A DNA stretch of 64,000 nucleotides from assembly GCA_030272585.1 (NCBI GenBank), contig BSYQ01000003.1:4960001-5024000 (forward strand), given 5' to 3'. Below, piece by piece: positions 1-13,071 of this stretch. Each line of letters opens with the position of its first letter. Positions within the stretch are counted from its first letter, which is position 1. The translations under genes and the position numbers were made by a program. Origin of the DNA: Bryopsis sp. KO-2023. Its lineage: Eukaryota > Chlorophyta > Ulvophyceae > Bryopsidales > Bryopsidaceae. The notes beneath the pieces are model-generated. The model did no database searches, was not told the origin of the DNA, and worked only from the letters and a program-made list of their open reading frames with translations.

Positions 1-1
1 A

Positions 2-654
2 CAAGGGCAGATTCAGGCGGAATTTTTTCCTGAGCTCTGGCAAGGCGAAGGAAATTTAGGGGAGCGATTAAGGGGATGTTCCTTGGTGGTGGGAATGCAT
101 CCGGATCAAGCCACAGATTCGATCGTCGATTTTGCGATGGAATTCGGGAAGGATTTTGCGGTCGTCCCTTGCTGTGTTTTCCCGAGGTAGGAAACAGTGA
201 CACTTGTTGATGGAGGATTTGGGTGTGGAAAGACAGTCGGGAAAGTAGTAATAAAAAGACATATGCACCTTTTTTTGAGGTTTAAAAGAAAACCCCTGCA
301 GTTTCAAACTGGTCAGATAATATTTATTGGATTTTTGTTTCTTTGGGGAGGGGACACAATTCATCCAGAGCAAGAAAGAAGTTATGATCCATTCCCTTTA
401 AGCAACTTATTATAAGTTGCTTATAATAACACGTTTGTGACTTCTCACTTATTTCCACTTTCTTTTTCTTTTTTTTTGGAAGATTGTTCCCAGGAAGAAG
501 GGTCAGAAACGAAAATGGGGCACTCGATCCTGTGAAGACACATCCCCAACTGGTGCAGCATCTCAAACAAAAGGCAGGGGCAGAATCAGAGTTTCTAGGA
601 TTCGAGGGTATGAACCAAGTTGTGTTCAAGAAAACGCAGCAATCCGTTGTGTAG
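2..654 (+). CDS. C-terminal part of a conserved methyltransferase-like protein (partial, 2 exons)
   Basis: Two exons read in one frame: <2-186 and 483-654, joined by a GT-AG intron whose acceptor follows a T-rich tract. The first exon carries VVGMHPDQATDSIVDFA and then VVPCCVFPR; the second continues LFPGRR and ends in FLGFEGMNQVVF before TAG at 652-654. The HPDxAT...VPCCVFP arrangement recalls a family of conserved, uncharacterised SAM-dependent methyltransferase-like proteins of eukaryotes; this is recalled by eye and not searched. The N-terminal part, where a SAM-binding motif would lie, is outside the window, so activity cannot be judged. Visible length is 118 residues. The gene converges with the cohesin gene on the opposite strand. 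Confidence 0.6.
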
Positions 655-1217
655 ATCACGATATCGTTCCTTTTCAATTTGTCATGCTTCAATGGGGAAA
701 ATATTGCAGCTTCCTTTTCCAAAGCATTTGTCCAAATATTCACAGCAACAGAGGCAACCAATCAGTTTTTCAAAAATATGTTTACATCGACAATCAAAGC
801 CGATCCACCGACTGTGGAGACAAATGATATGCGTCCCAATACTAAAACCATGATCGACTTATACGCTATACTCACCAAAATTCTATCTTGAAAAACTGAC
901 CACCTATGTTTGGGAAACAGTACATATTTCGAAAAAAATAGTTGAAATTTTCCAACTGATTAAAAAACAAAATGTGTAAAAATTAACCGGGTCGATTTGA
1001 TTTGATTAATAAGCACTTCGACTCGCATATTTCATTTTTTGTATTAGTTGATCACAACACAGAGAGCCAGCTCCCGTCCCATTTTCCTTTTCCCTTAAAA
1101 AAAATCACGAATTTAATAACTAATACTCCAAGAATGGATATTTCACATGTTATATAAGATTTTTACTACAACTGCATAATGTCACCATTCACTGCCCCAT
1201 CTCCCTCAGACAGGATT
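655..1217. other. Convergent intergenic spacer
   Basis: An A+T-rich stretch between the stop of the methyltransferase-like gene (+) and the stop of the cohesin gene (-). It should hold both 3' UTRs. No coding exon, repeat or structured RNA was recognised. Confidence 0.6.
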
Positions 1218-4200
1218 TCATAGTTTGTCTCCAGGCCACAATGTCAGATCGCCATAGGGCTCCAATTGTTCAATCCTTATGAACTCGTTTGCATGACAGA
1301 CTGCACAAAACGATCAAAACAAATGGTTGAAACAAAAATGAAACAGATTTATGGAGTTCTTGAATCTTCTTACTTTTCTTAGCATTGCTTATGTGGAAAC
1401 CGTTGTATTTTTATGGATCAGATGCATTTACAAATATTATTTCTCTAATTTTCAATATGCACAACTCACCAAGGAGCTGATAAAAGAATCGGGCACGCTC
1501 GACTCTGTTCAAATTTCTGCAGAGCCCCTCGAAGGACAAATTCGGATTACCGCCTCCCTCTGATTTTTCTTCAGCAAATTTCTCACGCAGAACTCTGGCC
1601 AAAACACACAGTTTTTTTGCAAAAGCATATTGCTTGAAAACCTCAACCTCTCCAAAATCATATGATTCAGCATTTTTCAAGCAAATACTACATTCACAAA
1701 TAAATCGACTCACCGGAGAACCCGAACGGTGTTTTGATTGATTGCATCTTGAGCCCCACCATGATCCGACTTCCCCGTTTCTTCAAGCAAACTCCTGCAA
1801 GCCTTTTCCTCATCTTGTTCTGGCTGGTCGCTTGCTTCTTGAACTGTTGGCAGCTGGCCAGGCAGCCTCGGGCCCAGATTAGTAATCCTTTGGCTGCCCT
1901 CCGACCTCGTCTTGCTGCTGCCCAGCATGGAGGAATGCCAAGAAACCCCGGCGCTTCCAGGATTTGATCCTGGGTAAGAAATGCACAATACAACAATGAT
2001 TGTGGAAAGCAGAAAATAGACCCATTCTGGAGAAGAAAATCATCAAAACCAGACATTACATTCTCAGCAAAAACAACACAAAACTATCAAGGTGGAAAAA
2101 GAAGTCGATAAAAACAAAATTGGTAAAAAGTAGCAGTTTTGTTTTCAACCTAATATTTTGTTCGTCCATGCCTGTCCAATCAGGATGGAAAAAATTTTGG
2201 CATGCCTCGGTTGGCAAAGGCTAAAAAGTATTCAAATCCAACCCATGGTTTACTATTTTTTGTGTCTGCATACTTGGAATGGACCCTGGCAGAGGGAAGC
2301 TTCCACTTTGAATACCAGATCCAAGTGCAGTCCTCAACCTAGCATGACACACACCTCACTCTTTTCCTCAGTCAGTTCATTTTCTGGCATCGTTTCAGCT
2401 GCAAAATAGCTTCGACCCAGTAAATCCTTTTGAAATCAATCACTTGGATTTGAGCAATACAAAGGGCTACTCCTGGAATCCAGACTCGACAATCACTAAA
2501 ATCATTACCTATCGATTTCCATATCAACACCAGGTGATTTTCCTTCTGTTTGGATGTCCGAGCAATTCTCATCCTCCACACCATCTCGTTCGTTATTCAC
2601 ATCCATGTGTGAAAAATCCACTGTTGGATTTTTAGTACTACCTCCATTGCCACCGTTCCCCACACCATCAAGATTTAAATTACCGAATTCGAGATCCATG
2701 TCCATATCGTTAGGCAGCAGCCCGTTCTCCATCTCGAAATCGAACTGATTGGGTTCAAATTCATTCCCATTTTCAGCACAGACATTTTCTTTGTTTCCAG
2801 TCGATGCTGTGTTCTGACTCTGGACGGGGGCGATGCGATCGACTTTGGCTTTGACGAATCTGGTGTATTCTCGCATCACCGGAGCAGCACAAGATCTGTT
2901 GGCCATGAGCAATGGTTGCAACAAGGAAAGATTCTCTGGTGAGCCCTTCGTTCGACGTCTTCTTTTTCTGGGTGGCTGGATGAGTGTGGGGGATGGATCC
3001 ATCAGCCACTGACGATACTCCTGATATCAGCCCACCGAAGCAATCAAATCAATCCAGCAAGTTTTTCAACATCCGAAAATTCAGTTAAAAGAAGTTGCCC
3101 CAGCAATGTTGATTTGTAAGGGATTTTTATGGCATAAATCTGGTGGATAGATGCAGCGCTCCACTCACTCCTGAACAGATCTCTGTTCTCCGGTCGACTT
3201 TCACAGCTGGTCTTTTCCTTCTCCTTCTTTTTGGAGCTGGAGAAGGTTCTCTGCTTTCCTTTCGGAAGAAAAAAAAAATCACAATGTTTCAACAAAATAA
3301 CAAAAAAAATCTCCAGATTTTGTAGTCGTGAAATTCCATGTACATCAACACCAGCCAAAAAAAAGCATATGGTTATTCGAAAAGGAAAAGCAAGCATACG
3401 TGTGTGCATTTTTTGCCCTACTTCTGGAATTGGCTGGAGCTCTTCACTGCACAGGCTCATGCGATCCAACTGATCGAGCTGATTCGCATCGAATTCTCTG
3501 ATATCATTGGAGCTTTTTGAATCGGTCTGTCCGATAGATTGGCTCCGTGTGTGGGAAGTCGATTCGCCTTTTGCAGGCATGTTGGGACCAAGAATATCTC
3601 GATCAAATCCTGGGAGGTCATTCATTCGAGGTGGCGATTCATCCTCGAACCTAGAACACCAAGTGTAATCCATTTTGCAGCACAGAGGCCATATTTGCTT
3701 GGATCTCAATCTTCAAATGATGATCCATCTTGTTTCAGAATTTGGCATCAAGAAAAGCATCTTACTCATGGCGCCTTGATGAGCGATCCGGTGATCCGAG
3801 AATATCCAGGTCCAGATTCTCAAGAGAATTGGAGCGGTCATGGCTGCTGTGATCTGACAAACAAAAACTCAAACAGAATCAATGGAATTCCAAACGATTC
3901 ATTGTGTAGAGTGCTTCCTCCCAGCACGACCAACACCACACAAAAGATGGGGATCAGAATCACCTTCTGTCAGATCGAAGTTTGTCGGCATCAATTCGAT
4001 TTCATCTTCAATCTGCCAGACAGAGGAGAAATCAGACAAGAAAGCCCCAACATCCACAAAAACGATCTTTTGTGAACGAAGCATATCTCGCTCCAGCAAA
4101 ACCAGTATAAGCAACGATCCATGTTTTCCCGCCTTGACCAGCGTCTATCCGCACTACTTTTCTCGAATGCCACAAACCTCAATTTCCAGCGGATTAGTTG

Positions 4201-5216
4201 CGAGGAGAATCTCATCCAGTAGGAGCGCACGCGAATCGTGAGTGATGATATCAACCCTGGAGCATCGCACACAGCGTACAATAATTCCGAAAAACAAAAG
4301 CGCGAAAGTCGGCGATCCTTTGATCGAAAATGGCGGTTTTCCACTCACCTGAATTCCTGTTGGTTTGCATCCATGGGCTCCAAAGTCGTTTGGCAATTAA
4401 CCTGTTGAGCGCGCAGCCGCCTCTGAAAACGCAGCACACGTGTATCTCGCATGAATCTATGCAATCCCTTTGGCAGCCAATAAGATGAGCCACGCCGCCC
4501 CCAACGCAACACTTACCAAGAGGCAATGAGCATCATCTGCGCACACCAAAGCAAACATAACGCTTTATTAGAAACGAAACAGAGACCAGGACTGCGCACG
4601 CAGAAAAACGAAGCTGGAAATTTTTGGAATGCCCTGTGGCGTGCCGTAGTATCTCTTACTCAGGAGATAGACCATTTGCTTGTGAAACACCCTCACGATC
4701 CCTCCTGCATGCACCAGAATCAACGACTTCAGAATCCCAGATCGCTGGTGCAAAATATTTCCTGCACCTCTGAGTGCCTCTCGAAACAATGCTTTTCGCT
4801 GCGCTTACCAACGAGGATCGATTGGAGGCGCAAAGAATGGGGCAGCTCGGGATGAACCACTGCATCACTGCGCAGACAGAAGCAGGCCAAATGTTCAGAC
4901 TGGGTGGCGAAACCAACTGTTCCGTTTGAAACCGAATCACCCGATCGCTCACCACGCCGTCTCTATGTTCACGCTCAATATGGAGGTCCGAGACAATCGA
5001 CCGTTGTTCGCAATTGCCCTGCGCCAGTCAAGAGAAGATCCATCGTTAAGCGATCACCCTTCTGTTGTTTTGGTTTCTATGGATGCAGATGTTTCACAGA
5101 GAATCGTTGTGAAGTGGATGGCTCTGCGATATTTTGAATTGGGGGACCTGGGTTGGAACGGACCATATGACTCCCAAAGGCCCCTTTTTCCGAAGCAAGG
5201 TGGTGGAGAAAAACAT
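1218..5216 (-). CDS. Cohesin kleisin subunit, RAD21/REC8 family (17 exons, ~668 aa)
   Basis: The kleisin closes the SMC1/SMC3 ring in sister-chromatid cohesion. Proposed exons, from the start: 5216-5164, 5018-4953, 4867-4809, 4704-4660, 4536-4517, 4422-4349, 4256-4178, 4012-3964, 3853-3766, 3650-3422, 3258-3169, 3139-3071, 3020-2531, 2398-2360, 1969-1714, 1687-1470, 1300-1218. All phases agree and the total is 2007 nt. The N-terminus MFFSTTLLRKKGPLGVIW and the following GGIVRVFHKQMVYLLNDA match the Rad21/Rec8 SMC3-binding domain (about residues 1-80). The middle is acidic and serine-rich with basic runs such as PPRKRRRRTKG. The end NLSFEGLCRNLNR...FFYQLL...IEQLEPYG matches the C-terminal winged helix that binds SMC1. 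I cannot decide between mitotic RAD21 and meiotic REC8. Exons 8, 11, 13 and 14 are the least certain. Two introns are very short (26 and 29 nt). Confidence 0.82.
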
Positions 5217-6611
5217 TGCACTATGGGGACCTTGATCATGAGCCGCCCTTTGTCTCGCATTTTGTGAATTTGACAGCAACCAGTACCTGGCGCTCGTTTC
5301 CTTCTCCGATGTTTCGGCCTTCCTAGAAAGACTAGGGTGGTCGCTAGTCGGACTTCTATGGACGACTTGGGTGCATGTCTTTCGTTTTCTGTTTGAAATC
5401 AGTCATAGAGATACAATGAAGGGACTTGCGAAATTGGGGATGCACATGCTTCTCTGTGGTGGCTATCACAAAAATTTGTTGAGGGCGTCTTGTTTCCAGA
5501 TCAGTGTGTGCTTTTTTTTGTGCAAAAACACAGCAAAGAGAAGCAATGTCCTTTAAGGTGGGGGTATTTAGGAAAATCAAGGAGGACCAAGAAACACAGC
5601 AACAAAAGGAGTGGTGGCTCCTGAGGGTCCAAGAGGAGTTCAGACTTTTTAAGACGAAGAGTCCTTTCGTCGTCTTTGTGTTCCAGTTTAAACTGTAAAA
5701 TTTTACAACACTTGCTCGTTTGAAAGAAATAATATTAAAATGTCTTCGCCTTTTACGTTTTTTTTTTCGGGATGGGTTTAGGGACCCGCACTCCCCTGGA
5801 AAATATCAAAGTCTTGCAGCGGTGCAGGGCTATGTCTCCACTGTCGGCGTTAACATCCGCACCAACACCAATCGGAGCAAAAACCACCTCCGAGTTCTCA
5901 TCCTTCATGGCAACCGCGATCGACCATCAAGGCAACAAAATACTACGCGCTCTGTCGCATCCTCCACCGCAACAACAAGATTGGCTCAGAAAAGCTTTCG
6001 ATTGTGGAAAACAGGGTCGTGGCGGCGCCCACAAGCATCCAAAACGAGTTTCACACCCTCCAAATGGCAACATCCAACGTTGCGTTGTGTCGGCTGGGAA
6101 TCGCACAAAAAACTGCCTGTCGCCTGAAACCACCCCCGAAGCTCCTCCGTTTCGTTGGCAGGCGGGTAGTATAAGCGCCGTGTTCCTGGATCACAACCAG
6201 ACTCAATTCGCCCCACCTAGCCTCCCTTCCGCCTTAAAAGGAAAATTTTCCACAACAATTTTCAGCCAGTATGGAAAAGACGATTGTCAGAGCAATTCCA
6301 TGCACCGCCGCAGACGGCACCTCCCCTGCGATCAAGTTTCTGAGCTCGCGTCTGCGTCTGTTCCAGGATGCACCATTCTCTCAACAGATCGGCAGGACGA
6401 ACAACGACCGTCAAGAGCCTTGACCTCCACGCTCTTCCACGAAGGAAACACACCCATCGTACGCACGGGCATCGAGTCTTGTGGATATCCACTCACCTGC
6501 TCCACTCGTCTGATGTTGGTGAGTAGGTTTCTGTGAAAACGGCACTCCTGTTCTTCCTTTTTTTTCTCGACTCCCCCAGGTGGAGATTCTTTGTCGCGCG
6601 AGAACTTCATC
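5217..6611. other. Divergent intergenic region (bidirectional promoter candidate)
   Basis: Lies between the start of the cohesin gene (-) and the alanine aminotransferase gene (+), so it should contain both 5' regions. Several open frames exist (e.g. 5772-6536 on +), but none shows a recognisable domain or a supported splice pattern. No transposon termini were seen. Confidence 0.5.
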
Positions 6612-9971
<3,360 letters not shown>

Positions 9972-11059
9972 AAAAGCGAGAGAAGAAAAAATTGAACCTG
10001 TTGGTGGGGGAAGAGAGGGAGAGGGAGAGAGAGAGATTGGCTTTTTTTTTTCTTGAGGTCGAACCCTGCACCGAGGCTCAGTTTCACCTCTGTGATTTTT
10101 TGGAATGTTTTCCACCCCGAAGTGCGAGGCATTTGTGAATTGGAAAACCAGAAAGGGAACAAAAAAAGGAGGATAAGGGGAAAAGAAAAAAGACGAATTG
10201 ATTCTTGGATGGAGAAAGAGTTTGGCGGTCAGATTCAGTCCGCACATTCTTTTTACCGAGTATAAAATGCATCGGTGTCTTTTTTTGGTTTTTGGGGGAA
10301 GCATATTATTGGAAGTTTCGATTTTCGAAAAAAACGGGGGAGAGGGGATGCATATTTGTTGCATCTTTCTCTATATTTTTTTTCCCCTCCTTGTTTTCTC
10401 TCGGGGGAATGATACATATATTTTTTTATGATTCGTCAGGAGTGCTTTCCGTGTTGAAATTTGTGAATTTGCACAATTTAAAAAAAACAACAAAAAAAAA
10501 AGTTGGTCAATGAGTTTGTTCCCCACATAACGTTCTCTCCGCACTGCCTTACATTATTACATAAGAAGATGCTGCCCGGCATGTAATTTTTGTTTTATAA
10601 AACGTCAGAGAAAGATCGGGAAGTTTTTTATTTTTTTCTGACCTTGTTCAAGGCCGTAATTTTTTTAATTTGAGTTTTTTTTTTAATGAAGGTTCGATTC
10701 TAAATAGAAAATGGTTAGTAATTTCTCTTCTTGCTCTTTGGTTTGTGGGCAGCCTTCCTTTTTTGGGGGGGACCCCGCAAGATTTCACGACCGAGCGCAT
10801 GCCACTGACTTCAGCTGTGGATGAAACACTGGTTCTTTTTGCACTCGCGAAAAATCTGTTCAAAAGACAAGGTCAACTTTTGTGATAGATATCAACTCAG
10901 TCACCTTACTGTTCGCTTTCATTCTCTGAGTGATCTTGACTGTCTAACCAGAATCTATCACTCATCACATAGATTCAGTCAAGGGGAGGGAGTGTGGCAC
11001 ATTTCCTCGAATTCTGACTAAGACAACTTACCTTATTTTCTCCAAGGAAGATAAGGTTA

Positions 11060-11089
11060 GCACTATATCCAGGGGACTGGATATAGTGC
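11060..11089. repeat. Perfect 13-bp hairpin
   Basis: GCACTATATCCAG is followed by a 4-nt loop (GGGA) and its exact reverse complement. A weaker inverted pair (ACCTTAT / ATAAGGT) lies immediately upstream. Function unknown; no T-run follows, so it is not a simple terminator. Confidence 0.7.
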
Positions 11090-11277
11090 CGTCCTTTCTC
11101 TAATTGTAACCCTGGGTCACCAGTTTTTCTGTGCACCTTCAGGGAGACACAATTGGAACAGGGTCACTATCAAGTGCTGAGTCACTGCAAGAGGCTCGCA
11201 CGATAGATGCTTAAAAATCGATCAAGGAAAACATAAGTGAACCCCGACAAATTCGCACGTTGCGGTTCGGTGCTTTC

Positions 11278-11370
11278 AGTCCGAATGCCATTAGTCCGAA
11301 TGCGTGTCAGTCCGAATGCCGTAAGTCCGAATGCCGTAAGTCCGAATGTTGTAAGTCCGAACGCCATCAG
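11278..11370 (+). repeat. Six-unit ~15-bp tandem repeat upstream of HPPD
   Basis: Imperfect units of AGTCCGAATGCCGTA in tandem, about six copies with one or two changes each. The array ends about 100 bp before the chosen HPPD start codon. It stays open in the HPPD frame, which artificially lengthens that ORF upstream. Confidence 0.85.
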
Positions 11371-11473
11371 AAACCTGTCATACACAGATAATTACGTAAT
11401 TACGTATACGTGCCTCGCGCCCTTGCAGGTGCAAACACAGGTCCCACACCTGTTGAGGCAGCTGAAGTCCACA

Positions 11474-12751
11474 ATGCCAACAGAGCACTCGTTCAACGTT
11501 CCCCATGCGGCAATAGTGGCAACGCCCGTTGTGGAGACGCTTGCCAAGGCGGTCGCCAGCACGAACCACGAGATAGACCTATTCAACGTTCAAGACTTTC
11601 ACCATGTGGAGTTCTGGTGTCCAGACGCGACAAACGCGTTCAACCGCTTTCAAGTTGGACTCGGTATGTCGTTGGTGGCTTTGTCGGACCAGTCCACAGG
11701 GAACAAAGAGTGTGCCTCGTACGTCACCCAGAGCGCCGACCTGGTGTTCGCTTTCACTGCACCTTATGCTGAATCGGTCGCTGCCGAAAGTAAAGCTCCA
11801 GTGCCTTGGTTTGACCGGGATACATATTATTCAGTGATATCAAAGCAGGGGTTCGGAGTCAGGGCTGTAGGGATCACCGTTGACGATGCAAAGAAAGCCT
11901 TTGAGGTGGCGGTTGCCCACGGAGGGATTGCGGTTCTACCACCTGTAGCCATCTGCGACGAGGCCACTGCAACAGAACAAGTTATTGCAGAAGTAAAACT
12001 CTTCGGGCACGTCGTTCTGCGTTTCATATCTGGGGACTACCGTGGTTCTTATCTGGCTGGGTTCGAGAGAATAGATGGCCCCAAGCTCTCGTATGGTCTC
12101 ACTCGACTCGACCACACGTTTGGAAACCTCCATAACCTTGCAGAGACCATGAACTATATCACAGGTTTCACTGGGTTCCACCCTCTCGTGGAGTTTACCG
12201 CTGATGAGATTGGGACAGGGGATTCCGGTTTGAACTGCCTAACACTGGCCAACAACAACGAAAAGGTCTTGATTGCTGCGGCCGAGCCGACTCACGGGAC
12301 TAAGCGTGTAAGCCAAATACAGACGTTTTTGGAACAGAACTGCGGTCCGGGGATGCAGCACCTGGCGCTGAAAACGAACGATGTCTGTTCTAGCGTCAGA
12401 GAAATGCGCAAATTTTCTGGATTAGGGGGATTCGAATTTATGCCCAGGGCTCCTGATCAATATTACCGTGATCTGCCTGGTCGAATCGGTGAAGCCCTGA
12501 CACCCAGTCAGTACAAAGAGCTGGAAGAACTGGGAATCCTGGCTGATAAAGATGACAAAGGAGTTCTTCTGCAAATTTTTACCCAACCTGTGTCTGACCG
12601 CCCAACCATTTTTATGGACATTATCCAGAGAGTGGGCTTTGGAGTGGAGCAGGACAAAGAGGTGCATGGTGTGTTTGGCGGATTTGGAAAAGGTAACGTG
12701 AAGGCGCTCTTCAAGTGTGTGGAGGACTACGAAAAGAAGTTGGGAGTTTAA
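11474..12751 (+). CDS. HPD: 4-hydroxyphenylpyruvate dioxygenase (425 aa, intronless)
   Basis: Fe(II)-dependent enzyme converting 4-hydroxyphenylpyruvate to homogentisate, for tyrosine breakdown and, in photosynthetic cells, plastoquinone and tocopherol synthesis. The two vicinal-oxygen-chelate domains are evident: FHHVEFWCPDATNAFNRF opens the first and YGLTRLDHTFGN the second. The metal ligands by family alignment are His214 (LDH), His296 (MQHLAL) and residue 382. Spacings of 82 and 86 match the plant enzyme, but residue 382 is Asp (FMDIIQR) where the family has Glu. The C-terminal GFGKGN motif is present. I chose ATG 11474 because the upstream in-frame ATG-like start at 11237 runs through a tandem repeat; 425 aa is close to the plant length. 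No clear plastid transit peptide is seen from this start. Confidence 0.93.
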   Translation: MPTEHSFNVPHAAIVATPVVETLAKAVASTNHEIDLFNVQDFHHVEFWCPDATNAFNRFQVGLGMSLVALSDQSTGNKECASYVTQSADLVFAFTAPYAESVAAESKAPVPWFDRDTYYSVISKQGFGVRAVGITVDDAKKAFEVAVAHGGIAVLPPVAICDEATATEQVIAEVKLFGHVVLRFISGDYRGSYLAGFERIDGPKLSYGLTRLDHTFGNLHNLAETMNYITGFTGFHPLVEFTADEIGTGDSGLNCLTLANNNEKVLIAAAEPTHGTKRVSQIQTFLEQNCGPGMQHLALKTNDVCSSVREMRKFSGLGGFEFMPRAPDQYYRDLPGRIGEALTPSQYKELEELGILADKDDKGVLLQIFTQPVSDRPTIFMDIIQRVGFGVEQDKEVHGVFGGFGKGNVKALFKCVEDYEKKLGV

Positions 12752-12900
12752 GATGAAGCCTCCGCCAGTAACAGATTTCTCTAAATTGTGTCTGGTGCAA
12801 AGTGTTGTATTTATTTAGGTTCCTGCTTTGCCAGGCTTTTGGACTGCTAGGAGACGATATAATGGCTGGTTTGGCCTCAGTTGATAGTTGGTTTGTTTAC

Positions 12901-13071
12901 TGTTGGGAATTTGATTTCAGAGTAGCCTTAATTTCTGTAGATGTGAACTAAATTAGTTAATGAGAGGAGAGATCTTGAAGTATAAGTTTGGAAAGTAGGA
13001 TTGTGTCCGTGAACAATTTTCTGTAAGAAAAACACTTGTTCGAAACAAGGCTAAGGCTGGCGATATTAACA
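12901..13071 (+). repeat. 5' LTR of element A
   Basis: 171 bp, TG...CA, by eye identical to 18552-18722. Its last base is the A of the polyprotein ATG. Confidence 0.95.

Larger units (their letters stand above)
9972..11473. other. Intergenic region between AlaAT and HPPD
   Basis: Contains homopolymer-rich sequence downstream of AlaAT, a perfect hairpin at 11060-11089 and a 15-bp tandem repeat just upstream of HPPD. A T/C-rich stretch ending in CAG near 11428 could be a splice acceptor for a 5' exon of HPPD, but no matching upstream exon was found. No coding gene is supported. Confidence 0.5.

Noticed and set aside
324..761. 145-aa minus-strand frame
   Set aside because: Antisense to the coding exon of the methyltransferase-like gene and its 3' UTR; composition is not protein-like.
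5772..6536. 254-aa plus-strand open frame between the cohesin and AlaAT genes
   Set aside because: No domain, low-complexity composition, overlapping minus-strand frames of similar quality, and it lies in the expected promoter region.
11237..11473. N-terminal extension of the HPPD frame
   Set aside because: It translates a tandem repeat (VSPNAV units) and non-homologous sequence; HPPD similarity starts after ATG 11474.
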